From Bacteroidales bacterium (GTDB lineage Bacteria > Bacteroidota > Bacteroidia > Bacteroidales > UBA932), in contig JAQUBZ010000002.1 in assembly GCA_028686425.1 (NCBI GenBank), positions 1-64,000 of the forward strand: a stretch of 64,000 bases of DNA, written 5' to 3'. Under the pieces are notes generated by a model that saw nothing but the letters and a program-made list of their open reading frames with translations, was not told the origin of the DNA and ran no database searches. Made by a program: the position numbers and the translations under genes. Below are positions 10,538 to 18,861 of the stretch, piece by piece; positions within the stretch are counted from its first letter, which is position 1; each line of letters opens with the position of its first letter.

Positions 10538-11816
10538 TACACCCCTGAAAGTCAAAATGTTCTCTCAGTTTGTTTTCCAAAAATCTCTTGTACGGGTCTC
10601 TTATGTACTGTGGAAGGTTGCAGAAAAACGCAAATGACGGTGATTGGGTTGGTAATTGTGTGATGTACTTAATCTTGATGTACTTACCTTTCCATGCAGG
10701 AGGTGGATAATTTTCTATTTCAGGGAGCATTGCATCATTAAGTGATGAAGTTGATACTTTTCTCTGATAGTTGTCGGACACCTTTGCTGCAGCATCAAGC
10801 ACTTCGAGTATTCTTTGTTTGTTGATTACAGATGTGAAGATGATTGGAATGTCATTGAAAGGGGCAAGGCGTCTCTTTATCATCAGGGTATATTCTTTCA
10901 TTGTATTGTTGCTTTTCTCTACAGTGTCCCATTTGTTTACGACAACCACGCATCCTTTTTTATTGCGTATGATGAGGTTGAAAATGGCCATGTCCTGCGC
11001 TTCAATACCTGTTGCCGCATCAACCATCAGAATGCATACATCTGAATTTTCAATGGCTCTTATTGAGCGCATTACAGAATAAAATTCCAAATCTTCCTTT
11101 ACTTTTGTCTTTTTGCGGAGGCCTGCTGTGTCCACAAGCATAAATTCATGCCCGAACTTGTTGTAATATGTGGAAATTGCATCTCTTGTGGTGCCTGCAA
11201 CAGGTGTCACAATATTTCTTTCTTCTCCGAGAAATGCATTGGTCAGCGAGGATTTGCCGACATTAGGCTTTCCTACTATTGTAATATGCGGTATGTCAGG
11301 ATGTTCATCCTCTTTTACTGTAGATTCGGGGAGTTTTTTGACAATGAAGTCGAGTAAATCCCCTGTCCCGCTTCCGTTTGCTGAAGAAATGGACCACGGC
11401 TCCCCAAGTCCGAGGGCGTTGAATTCGTATGCACCATACATCTTGTCTCCTGTATCTACCTTGTTTACAGCCAATACGACAGGTTTGCCGCTACGGCGCA
11501 GAATATCTGCTATTTCCGCATCGAAATCTGTGATGCCTGTGGCGACTTCCACTAAAAACAATATCAGGTCACTCTCTTCAATTGCGAGCATAACCTGCTT
11601 TCTGATTTCTTCTTCAAAAACATCTTCGGAATTGATTGTGAAACCTCCCGTATCCACTACGGAAAATTCGTTGCCGCACCATTCGCATTTGCCGTAATGG
11701 CGGTCGCGTGTTACACCGGCAGTCTCATCTACAATTGCCTTTCTCATACCCACTAATCTGTTGAAAAGAGTCGATTTTCCAACGTTGGGCCGTCCTACTA
11801 TTGCTACTAAATTCAT
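10509..11816 (-). CDS. der: Ribosome-assembly GTPase Der (EngA)
   Basis: 435 residues from ATG 11816 (a longer frame adds 13 residues without homology). Two tandem GTPase domains are plain: G1 boxes GRPNVGKS (residues 8-15) and GKPNVGKS (near 180), G3 boxes DTGG and DTAG, and NKVD/NKWD G4 boxes. A C-terminal KH-like domain follows. It acts in 50S subunit maturation. The start is 10 bases after the stop of the NtrC-like gene, suggesting co-transcription, and it is convergent and overlapping with the histidine kinase. Confidence 0.95.
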   Translation of the reverse strand: MNLVAIVGRPNVGKSTLFNRLVGMRKAIVDETAGVTRDRHYGKCEWCGNEFSVVDTGGFTINSEDVFEEEIRKQVMLAIEESDLILFLVEVATGITDFDAEIADILRRSGKPVVLAVNKVDTGDKMYGAYEFNALGLGEPWSISSANGSGTGDLLDFIVKKLPESTVKEDEHPDIPHITIVGKPNVGKSSLTNAFLGEERNIVTPVAGTTRDAISTYYNKFGHEFMLVDTAGLRKKTKVKEDLEFYSVMRSIRAIENSDVCILMVDAATGIEAQDMAIFNLIIRNKKGCVVVVNKWDTVEKSNNTMKEYTLMIKRRLAPFNDIPIIFTSVINKQRILEVLDAAAKVSDNYQRKVSTSSLNDAMLPEIENYPPPAWKGKYIKIKYITQLPTQSPSFAFFCNLPQYIRDPYKRFLENKLREHFDFQGCTIQIYLRQK

Positions 11817-11826
11817 AATTATATGT

Positions 11827-12987
11827 TTATATTGATGGGGTGGCGTACGCCACAATATCTTCCTTTGTAATGGTATCCGAGCATAGTATCATCAACCTTT
11901 CAGTTACATTGCGAAGCTCTCTGATATTTCCTGTCCAAGGAAGATTTTTCAGCTCTTGATATGCCTCGGGAGCGACATTTCTTTTAGTCATACCTGTCTC
12001 TTCACATATCTGACGGATAAAATGGTCCACAAGCAGAGGAATATCATCTTTTCGCTCGGCAAGAGTAGGAACATGGATAACAATCACACTTAATCTGTGG
12101 TAAAGGTCTTCACGGAAATTTCCTTTTTCAATCTCTTCTGTAAGATTCTTGTTTGTGGCGGCTACAACGCGAACTTTTACGGAAATGTCAGTATCGCTTC
12201 CAACCCTCGTGAGTTTGTTTTCCTGAAGTACTCTCAGTACTTTGGCTTGGGCAGCGAGGCTCATGTCGCCAATTTCATCCAAAAACAAAGTCCCTCCGTC
12301 AGCTTGTTCAAATTTACCTTTATGCTGCTTGACGGCAGAGGTAAATGCTCCCTTTTCGTGTCCGAACAGCTCGCTTTCTATGAGTTCGCTCGGAATAGCG
12401 GCACAATTAACCTCAATGAAGGGCTTGGATGCGCGATTGCTCTTGTCGTGTAATCTTCTTGCAACCAGCTCTTTGCCTGTACCATTGGAACCGGTGATCA
12501 ATACTCTTGCATCTGTCGGGGCAACTCTGTCAACAATCTCTTTAATATGCTTAATGGAGTCTGATTCTCCTATTATTTCGTTTTTGCTATAAACTTTCTT
12601 TTTGAGACTGATAGTCTCTTTGACAAGTGTCGTCTTGTCGGTAGCATTTTTGAGTGTGATTAGTATCCTGTTGAGATCCAACGGTTTCTGTATGAAGTCG
12701 AATGCTCCTTTTTTGATGCACTCAACCGCAGTATCGATACTTCCGTGTCCCGATATCATGATTATTGCAGATTCACATTGGGCTTTGTATAGAGCATCCA
12801 ACACCTCAATTCCGTCCATATTGGGCATTTTGATGTCGCAAAATATAGCATCGAAGTTGCCGTTCAATGCTGTTTCAACTCCTTCCTGACCATCTGCTGC
12901 AAGGGTTATTTCATGTCCCTCAAATTCAAGAATCTCTTTAAGAGTATTACGAATGCTTTTCTCGTCGTCAATGATTAATATCTTCAT
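11827..12987 (-). CDS. NtrC-like sigma-54 response regulator lacking the Fis-type HTH
   Basis: 386 residues from ATG 12987; upstream codons of the open frame have no homology. A receiver domain (1-120; acidic pocket IDDEKS, phospho-Asp in FCDIKMPN, Lys in IQKPLD) is followed by an AAA+ domain with Walker A GSNGTGKE and Walker [13 protein letters not shown]. The sigma-54 contact loop reads GAFTSA rather than GAFTGA. The chain ends soon after the R-finger helices ([12 protein letters not shown]) with no C-terminal DNA-binding HTH. Shortened regulators of this sort occur in Bacteroidetes, so this is probably the native form rather than a truncation. The probable kinase partner lies just beyond der. 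Confidence 0.9.
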   Translation of the reverse strand: MKILIIDDEKSIRNTLKEILEFEGHEITLAADGQEGVETALNGNFDAIFCDIKMPNMDGIEVLDALYKAQCESAIIMISGHGSIDTAVECIKKGAFDFIQKPLDLNRILITLKNATDKTTLVKETISLKKKVYSKNEIIGESDSIKHIKEIVDRVAPTDARVLITGSNGTGKELVARRLHDKSNRASKPFIEVNCAAIPSELIESELFGHEKGAFTSAVKQHKGKFEQADGGTLFLDEIGDMSLAAQAKVLRVLQENKLTRVGSDTDISVKVRVVAATNKNLTEEIEKGNFREDLYHRLSVIVIHVPTLAERKDDIPLLVDHFIRQICEETGMTKRNVAPEAYQELKNLPWTGNIRELRNVTERLMILCSDTITKEDIVAYATPSI

Positions 12988-13010
12988 TTCATTTATCGAA
13001 TAAATAATGA

Positions 13011-13048
13011 TTTCGCAAAGATACGCTTTTTTTGTACTTTTGTAGAAA
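13011..13048. promoter_or_regulatory. Overlapping divergent promoters of the NtrC-like gene and cmk
   Basis: Plus strand: TTTC (13011-13014), 20 bp, TACTTTTG (13035-13042), ahead of cmk at 13061. Minus strand: TTTC (13045-13048), 21 bp, TATCTTTG (13016-13023), ahead of the regulator at 12987. Each -7 fits TAnnTTTG and each -33 is one base off TTTG. The two footprints occupy the same 38 bases. Confidence 0.5.
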
Positions 13049-13060
13049 TAACTGACGTTC

Positions 13061-13759
13061 ATGAAGAAGATAATTATTGCAATTGATGGTCATTCGTCAA
13101 CCGGCAAAAGCACTTTTGCCAAGATGATTGCATCCAAATTGGGTTTTACGTTTATTGACTCCGGCGCGATGTATCGAGCAGTGACCCTGTTTGCTATCGA
13201 GGAAGGGTACATAGACAATGGCGATAATATCGATACCGACAGATTGAAGGCTGCCCTTGGCCGAATTGAAATCACCTGTTTGAATTATCCTGACGGTTCG
13301 AGTGTAACATTTCTCAACGACAGAAATGTGGAGCCGGATATTCGAGGGTTAAAAGTGTCATCTCTCGTAAGTCCTGTTTCGGCGTTGCCCTTTGTAAGGG
13401 ACTATGTCAATATACTGCTCAGATATTACGGAACACAGGATAACTCGGTCGTTGACGGCAGAGATATAGGCACCGTGGTATTTCCTGATGCTCCTCTGAA
13501 AATATTCATGACGGCAGACGCCTCCATAAGGGCCAAACGCAGATTTGATCAGATGGAAAGCAAAGGAGAGAAAGCCGATTATGAAAAAATATACAAAAAT
13601 GTAGTGGAGCGTGACTATATCGATTCATATCGCGCTGTTGCCCCATTATGCAAAGCGGATGATGCACTTGTACTTGACAACAGCAATATGACTGTAGAAG
13701 ATCAACTCGTGTGGGTGGATGAGATTGTACAAAAGAGATTCGGACTGAAATTGTCATGA
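13061..13759 (+). CDS. cmk: Cytidylate kinase
   Basis: 232 residues. It phosphorylates CMP and dCMP to the diphosphates. The P-loop GHSSTGKST is at residues 10-18, followed by DSGAMYRAVTL and the VDGRDIGTVVFPDA signature of the family. Length is normal. The stop overlaps the ispH start by four bases (ATGA), so the two form an operon, a pairing also common elsewhere in bacteria. Confidence 0.95.
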   Translation: MKKIIIAIDGHSSTGKSTFAKMIASKLGFTFIDSGAMYRAVTLFAIEEGYIDNGDNIDTDRLKAALGRIEITCLNYPDGSSVTFLNDRNVEPDIRGLKVSSLVSPVSALPFVRDYVNILLRYYGTQDNSVVDGRDIGTVVFPDAPLKIFMTADASIRAKRRFDQMESKGEKADYEKIYKNVVERDYIDSYRAVAPLCKADDALVLDNSNMTVEDQLVWVDEIVQKRFGLKLS

Positions 13760-14616
13760 ATATAAAGGTCGAGATTGATGCCGGTTCGGGATTTTGCTAT
13801 GGAGTAATCAGAGCCGTGGAGCAGGCTGAACATTATCTCAAGTTCAACAGCAGGCTTTATTCTCTTGGAGATATAGTACACAACTCTCTTGAACTTGACA
13901 GGCTTAAAGGCAAAGGGCTGAAAATACTCACGGCTAAGGATGTTAGAAATCTGAAAAATGACGTCATACTGATACGTGCACATGGCGAACCTCCGGAGAC
14001 ATATCGTATGGCACGTGACAATAATCTCCAAATCATAGATTGTACATGCCCCGTAGTTCTTAAATTACAGGAAAAAATAAGAAGCACATATCTTGAAATC
14101 AAAGAGGCGGAAGGACAAATCGTAATTTTTGGAAAAGCCGGACATGCCGAAGTAAACGGACTTGTCGGGCAGACGGATGGGACTGCGATTGTCATAGACG
14201 GGGTTAGAGGGTTGGATTTGATCGATTTTGAACGCCCGATTGCTCTATTCTCGCAGACTACCAAAGATCCTGTCGAATATGAGAGAACTGCTGCATATAT
14301 GTTGGAAAGAGGCAAAAATGTAAAAGTATTCAATACAATATGCAGACAGGTGGCTTCAAGACACAATTCACTTGTCCGGTTTGCCGAAAGCCATTCGATT
14401 GTGTTGTTTGTGAGCGGGAAGGAGAGTTCCAACGGAAAGGTGCTGTACGACTTGTGCAAAAGTGTCAATCCTCGCTCGTATTGGCTTGAAAATAAAGACT
14501 TGATAGACCCAACATGGTTTAAAGATGGAGATTTTGTGGGGATTTGCGGAGCAACTTCCACACCCAAATGGCAATTGGAAGAGATAAAAGCAAAACTTTC
14601 TTATATAATATTTTAG
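13756..14616 (+). CDS. ispH: 4-hydroxy-3-methylbut-2-enyl diphosphate reductase IspH
   Basis: 286 residues. Last step of the methylerythritol phosphate pathway, reducing HMBPP to IPP and DMAPP with a [4Fe-4S] cluster. The three cluster cysteines are at 14 (GSGFCYGV), 98 (DCTCPV) and 196 (NTICRQVA). Conserved IRAHGEPP and GKAGHAEVNGL segments are present. It is translationally coupled to cmk and ends 46 bases before efp. Confidence 0.95.
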   Translation: MNIKVEIDAGSGFCYGVIRAVEQAEHYLKFNSRLYSLGDIVHNSLELDRLKGKGLKILTAKDVRNLKNDVILIRAHGEPPETYRMARDNNLQIIDCTCPVVLKLQEKIRSTYLEIKEAEGQIVIFGKAGHAEVNGLVGQTDGTAIVIDGVRGLDLIDFERPIALFSQTTKDPVEYERTAAYMLERGKNVKVFNTICRQVASRHNSLVRFAESHSIVLFVSGKESSNGKVLYDLCKSVNPRSYWLENKDLIDPTWFKDGDFVGICGATSTPKWQLEEIKAKLSYIIF

Positions 14617-14626
14617 TAAAAATTAG

Positions 14627-14634
14627 TACATTTG
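14627..14634 (+). promoter_or_regulatory. Bacteroidales -7 element before efp
   Basis: TACATTTG matches TAnnTTTG, 28 bases before the efp ATG, giving efp a start site separate from cmk-ispH. Confidence 0.4.
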
Positions 14635-14662
14635 CGCAAAATAAAACAATAACAGACAATAT

Positions 14663-15229
14663 ATGGCAACAACAGCAGATTTTAAGAATGGTCTTTATTT
14701 AAATTTTAATGGTAAACCATGTTCAATCGTATGGTTTCAGCATGTCAAGCCGGGGAAAGGCCCCGCTTTCGTAAAGACAAAATTGCGCAACCTTGAAAAC
14801 GGTCGTATTCTCGAGAAAACTTTTTCTGCAGGTGAAAGAGTTGAGACAATAACAGTGGAACACAGATCCTACCAATATCTCTACAAGGATGAAGAAGGGT
14901 TTAATTTCATGAATACAGAGAATTTTGAACAAATACATCTTGCTGCGGAAATGTTGGACAATTCGGATTTAATGAAAGAGGGGCAGGCAGTCGAGATGAT
15001 TTTTCTTGCGGACGAAGAGAGATGTCTTACATGCGAACTGCCTACATACGTAGAGCTTGAAGTCACCTATACCGAGCCTGCTGTCAAAGGCGATACTGCA
15101 TCAACCAATGCACTGAAAGCTGCAACATTGGAAACAGGCGCAGAGATAATGGTTCCATTATTTATCAATCAGGGTGACAAGATTAAAGTTAATACGACAG
15201 ACCGTTCGTATGGAGAAAGAGTGAAATAA
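14663..15229 (+). CDS. efp: Elongation factor P
   Basis: 188 residues, full length. It binds between the P and E sites and rescues ribosomes stalled at consecutive prolines. Three beta-barrel domains are expected; the N-terminal loop HVKPGKGPAF carries the conserved Lys32, the equivalent of the residue lysylated in enterobacteria, and the C-terminal EVTYTEPAVKGDT and VPLFINQGDKIKVNT segments match the family. No EpmA/EpmB homologue is nearby. It is followed after 15 bases by a lipoprotein gene. Confidence 0.95.
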   Translation: MATTADFKNGLYLNFNGKPCSIVWFQHVKPGKGPAFVKTKLRNLENGRILEKTFSAGERVETITVEHRSYQYLYKDEEGFNFMNTENFEQIHLAAEMLDNSDLMKEGQAVEMIFLADEERCLTCELPTYVELEVTYTEPAVKGDTASTNALKAATLETGAEIMVPLFINQGDKIKVNTTDRSYGERVK

Positions 15230-15244
15230 CCAAACTTATGCTCT

Positions 15245-16591
15245 ATGCGTAAATTATTAATTATATTAGTGTCCATATCCGTGTGCGGATGTGGACATTT
15301 TTCTTCTTCGGACTCATCAATCAATATCAGTGATCAGGAGAAGATGGAGAGAATCGCAATAGATTTCTCCCGAGACAGTGCCTATATGGTCAACTATCTC
15401 AAACAGTACTACCCCGATTTGACTCCCGCACAAATGCAACAATGGGAATCAACCAATGCTCTCGAAAATATGATTATTGACGGTCAGAGAAAATATTTTC
15501 GCAATGCCGGTCGTAATCTGTTCCGTATCGATAAACAAGCTCGCGCTGTGTTTGATTCAATCAACGGCGGACCGGAAATCGATCAGTTGCATCTCTTTCT
15601 TGACGGATACAACAAAAAGGTCATAAAAGCTGCAAGAGATAAAAAGAAACCTTTTGTGCTGCCGGTAACCATGACAGTCAAATATACTTTAACGGTCAAG
15701 CCTGATGTCGTCCCCGAAGGAACGCTTCTAAAGGTGTGGATGCCCTATCCTCGTGAAAATCAGCCAAGCCAAAAGGAGGTGAATCTTATTTCCGCTTCGG
15801 AGAAAGATTACATCATCTCTCCCGAAAGATATGTCCACAAAAGCATATATATGGAAAAAAAGACGGTAGCAGGCCAACCTACAGTATTTTCGTATGAATT
15901 TTCATACGAAAAATACAACGAATGGTACGATTTCAATCCTGAAGATGTCAAACCATATAACACCAATAGTTCGATATATAAGACATATACAGCCGAGAGG
16001 ATACCTCATATTGTGTTCAGCGACCGAATCAAACGGATTACCGACTCAATAGTCGGGACAGAAACCAATCCCTATCTTAAAGTTAAAGCTATATATACTT
16101 GGATAGCAGATAATTATCCTTGGGCAAGCGCAAGAGAATATTCTACTTTGGATAATATCCCGGAATATGTACTTGACAATAATCATGGCGATTGCGGGCA
16201 GGTGGGCTTACTGCTTATTGCGATGTCCCGATATGCAGGCGTGCCGGCACGCTGGCAGAGCGGATGGATGCTTCATCCGGGAGATGTCAATCTTCATGAT
16301 TGGGGAGAAATATATTACGAAGGTATAGGATGGGTTCCGACAGATATGTCTTTCGGTCGTGGCAGATATAACGTCAAAGGTAATGAAGATGAATATTTCT
16401 TCTATACAAAAGGTCTTGATGCTTATAGACTTATAGTGAATTGTGACTACTCCGGAGAGTTCTATCCGGCTAAACGATATACCCGTAGCGAGACAGTTGA
16501 TTTCCAAAGGGGAGAAGTCGAATGGGATGGCGGCAATCTCTACTTCAATCAGTGGAGCGGATGGATTGAAGAGATTAAATACGATTATTGA
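15245..16591 (+). CDS. Transglutaminase-like domain lipoprotein
   Basis: 448 residues with a lipoprotein signal (ISVCGCGHF, lipidated Cys near 16-18). The C-terminal half is a transglutaminase/protease-like fold: the catalytic Cys sits in NNHGDCGQVGLL, the His in LHDWGEIYYEG, and the Asp in VPTDMSFG, so the papain-like triad is intact. The N-terminal half contains a beta-rich region with VKYTLTVKPDVVPEGTLLKVWMP-like strands. Probably a cell-envelope peptidase or amide-bond enzyme; the substrate is unknown. The last 7 bases overlap the convergent acyl-CoA ligase gene. Confidence 0.85.
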   Translation: MRKLLIILVSISVCGCGHFSSSDSSINISDQEKMERIAIDFSRDSAYMVNYLKQYYPDLTPAQMQQWESTNALENMIIDGQRKYFRNAGRNLFRIDKQARAVFDSINGGPEIDQLHLFLDGYNKKVIKAARDKKKPFVLPVTMTVKYTLTVKPDVVPEGTLLKVWMPYPRENQPSQKEVNLISASEKDYIISPERYVHKSIYMEKKTVAGQPTVFSYEFSYEKYNEWYDFNPEDVKPYNTNSSIYKTYTAERIPHIVFSDRIKRITDSIVGTETNPYLKVKAIYTWIADNYPWASAREYSTLDNIPEYVLDNNHGDCGQVGLLLIAMSRYAGVPARWQSGWMLHPGDVNLHDWGEIYYEGIGWVPTDMSFGRGRYNVKGNEDEYFFYTKGLDAYRLIVNCDYSGEFYPAKRYTRSETVDFQRGEVEWDGGNLYFNQWSGWIEEIKYDY

Positions 16592-18246
16592 TAAAGATAA
16601 CGCTTAATCTTTTGCGTAGCCGTCTTTTCAAAGTCATTTGACAATACTTCGATTGCAGCGAGTCTCGAATACTTGTTTACACGTGTATTTACATATTCCA
16701 GGATATCGTCTTTTATCAGATTGACCTTATCCTGGATTTTGTTGTTATTATTCTGAATATTCTGTTTTAGATTTTCTTTCAGATTGTCTTTCAGGGATTT
16801 GAAAGTAGATATGGCTTCATCGCTGATATGCACTATAGCAATAAGTTTACCATTCTTCTTGGTTACAATGGATGCATCCACCAGATTGTAGCTGTTTACC
16901 ACTGCCTCTATCTCTTCAGGATAGATGTTTTCTCCGCTTGCACCGACAATCATACTCCCCATACGTCCTTTGATAAACAATCTGTTCCTCTTGTCAAACA
17001 GACCGAGGTCTTTAGTTCTGAACCAGCCGTCATGTGTGAATGAGGCTGCCGTGGCTTCCGGATTCTTGTAATACCCCATCATGACATTATCTCCTTTTGC
17101 CACGATTTCACCCTCTCCCGTCTCCGGATCGGGATTGTCTATTTTTAGTGTTGTCCCAAGCACGGATGGACCTGTAGAGCCGATAGTACGGGTGTCGTAT
17201 ATTGCTCCGGCAAGTAGTGGTGAAGTTTCTGTCAGACCATAACCGATGGCGTATGGGAAACGTGCTTCATATAGGAATCTTTCGACATCGCCATCAAGTT
17301 TGGCTCCTCCTATTCCGAAAAATCTTACTCTTGACCCAAATTGCTTCATGAGCTTTACTCCTGCTATCCTATGCAGGATTTTTCTTCCGAGAGTACTTTT
17401 GTAAATAGTTGCAATAAACTTGTTTTTACGGAATTGTGGGAGTATAGAATTGCGATATACCTTCTCTATGATCAGAGGGACCGACATGATGGTTGTGGGT
17501 CTGACTTCGCTAAAAGCACTTTTTAATACACTTGGCGTTGGCGCTTTTTCCAAATATTTGATTGAGGACCCGGCGGAAAAGGGGAGCAATAGACAGCAGC
17601 TGCATTCCAATGTGTGAGATAAAGGCAGAATAGACAGCCATATATCCCATTCATGGCTTGGCCTGAGGTCGCTCGCAGCCCTCAAAGTGGTGCATAAATT
17701 TTTATGACTGAGCATAACCCCTTTGGAATTGCCGGTTGTCCCCGAAGTATATATAATGGTGGCCAGATCTTCCAATCCCTGCTCAATACGACTCGAAGCT
17801 GTTTGATATCCTTCCTTGATTACAGAAAAATCGTCAGTTGAAATAATGAGCCGGATTCTTTCTTTGGATTTTTCACTCAATTTGGAAAATATTTTTTTAG
17901 AGATAAAAAGAACCTCAATTTCAGAATGTTCGATAATATGTTCACCTTCGGCAGTGGAAAAATCCGGCAGAAGTGGGACGGCCACCCTGTCAAACGCAAC
18001 AATGCTGAAATATGCCACATCCCAATTGGGCATATTTTGAGACCAGATGCCGACTTTTGTCCCTTTGCCAAATCCGTATTTGGACAGAACGTCTGAAATG
18101 CACCTTGTCTGCTCTCCAAATTCGGAATATGTATAAGCCTGTGTTCCATTAACAAATGAAATGAAAGGATTATCCCGAAATTCGGAAATGCTATAGTTGA
18201 ATAATTCTTTAAGTGAATTTATTTGAGATAGATATGTAGTATTCAT
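16585..18246 (-). CDS. Long-chain fatty acid--CoA ligase (AMP-binding)
   Basis: 553 residues from ATG 18246; the frame could extend to 18303 but the extension leaves only 3 bases from the neighbouring stop and is not family-like. It activates a fatty acid to acyl-AMP and then acyl-CoA. Seen: the phosphate loop YTSGTTGNSKGVMLSH, GYGLTETSP, and WFRTKDLGLFDKRNRLFIKGR with the hinge Asp, plus the C-terminal catalytic Lys region (TATQKIKRYLY). A hydrophilic Gln/Asn/Lys-rich insert lies near residues 500-525. It follows an acyltransferase gene on the same strand, suggesting joint work in lipid assembly. Confidence 0.9.
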   Translation of the reverse strand: MNTTYLSQINSLKELFNYSISEFRDNPFISFVNGTQAYTYSEFGEQTRCISDVLSKYGFGKGTKVGIWSQNMPNWDVAYFSIVAFDRVAVPLLPDFSTAEGEHIIEHSEIEVLFISKKIFSKLSEKSKERIRLIISTDDFSVIKEGYQTASSRIEQGLEDLATIIYTSGTTGNSKGVMLSHKNLCTTLRAASDLRPSHEWDIWLSILPLSHTLECSCCLLLPFSAGSSIKYLEKAPTPSVLKSAFSEVRPTTIMSVPLIIEKVYRNSILPQFRKNKFIATIYKSTLGRKILHRIAGVKLMKQFGSRVRFFGIGGAKLDGDVERFLYEARFPYAIGYGLTETSPLLAGAIYDTRTIGSTGPSVLGTTLKIDNPDPETGEGEIVAKGDNVMMGYYKNPEATAASFTHDGWFRTKDLGLFDKRNRLFIKGRMGSMIVGASGENIYPEEIEAVVNSYNLVDASIVTKKNGKLIAIVHISDEAISTFKSLKDNLKENLKQNIQNNNNKIQDKVNLIKDDILEYVNTRVNKYSRLAAIEVLSNDFEKTATQKIKRYLYQ

Positions 18247-18306
18247 CAATAATTGTGTGTGCTTTAAAATAATAGTGTCATACGAAAACTCCCGGATGGG
18301 CAAAAA

Positions 18307-18861
18307 TTATACCATATAGACAAATTTATCGGGGTGCTTACCCACGACTCCCATCTTCTTGTAGTGTTCCTGGACACGCAACATATCGGCATTCGCGTCA
18401 TCAGAGAGCTCGAATTTTTCACCTCTTCCCACAATTTTCTTTTTCCAGTCGAAGTATCCGAGATATACGGGCACGTTGGCAGCCTGTGCTATTGTATGGA
18501 ATCCGGTTTTCCATTTTTTAACAGGAGCTCTTGTCCCCTCAGGGGCTAAAGCGAGGTGAAGATAATCCCTATTCTTGAATGCATCTATAATTTGCTTTGT
18601 TACACCAACTCCGTGGTCTTTATTGAGAGGGATTGCTCCGAGTTTTTTGAGCAGAGAACCCAGCGGCCAGAAAAAAAACTCTCCCTTTACGAGTACATAA
18701 GCCTTTCCTCCGACAGACGTATAATAGAGGTATGAAATGGCAAAATCCCAAATGGAAGTGTGAGGTACTCCGAGAATTAAACACTTGTCTTCGGGTGCGG
18801 GCGGCTCTATGGCTTTCCATCCGAGAATACCGAGCAGAAATTTACAAAATTTTCTCCACAT
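18307..18861 (-). CDS. 1-acyl-glycerol-3-phosphate acyltransferase-like protein
   Basis: 184 residues, shorter than typical PlsC but complete for this subfamily. The catalytic H-x4-D motif is HTSIWD (near residue 34), the substrate-binding motif is APEGTR (near 112). It would acylate a lysophospholipid or related lipid acceptor at the membrane. Its start codon overlaps the topoisomerase gene stop by one base (TAATG), and the acyl-CoA ligase follows. The exact acceptor cannot be told from sequence. Confidence 0.85.
   Translation of the reverse strand: MWRKFCKFLLGILGWKAIEPPAPEDKCLILGVPHTSIWDFAISYLYYTSVGGKAYVLVKGEFFFWPLGSLLKKLGAIPLNKDHGVGVTKQIIDAFKNRDYLHLALAPEGTRAPVKKWKTGFHTIAQAANVPVYLGYFDWKKKIVGRGEKFELSDDANADMLRVQEHYKKMGVVGKHPDKFVYMV

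Noticed and set aside
11827-12987. NtrC-like gene as a pseudogene because of the missing HTH
   Set aside because: The frame is clean, ends 10 bases before der, and similar HTH-less forms are known in this phylum, so it is reported as an intact but unusual regulator.
16200-16507. Minus-strand frame inside the transglutaminase-like gene
   Set aside because: It is a shadow of a frame whose catalytic Cys, His and Asp are conserved.
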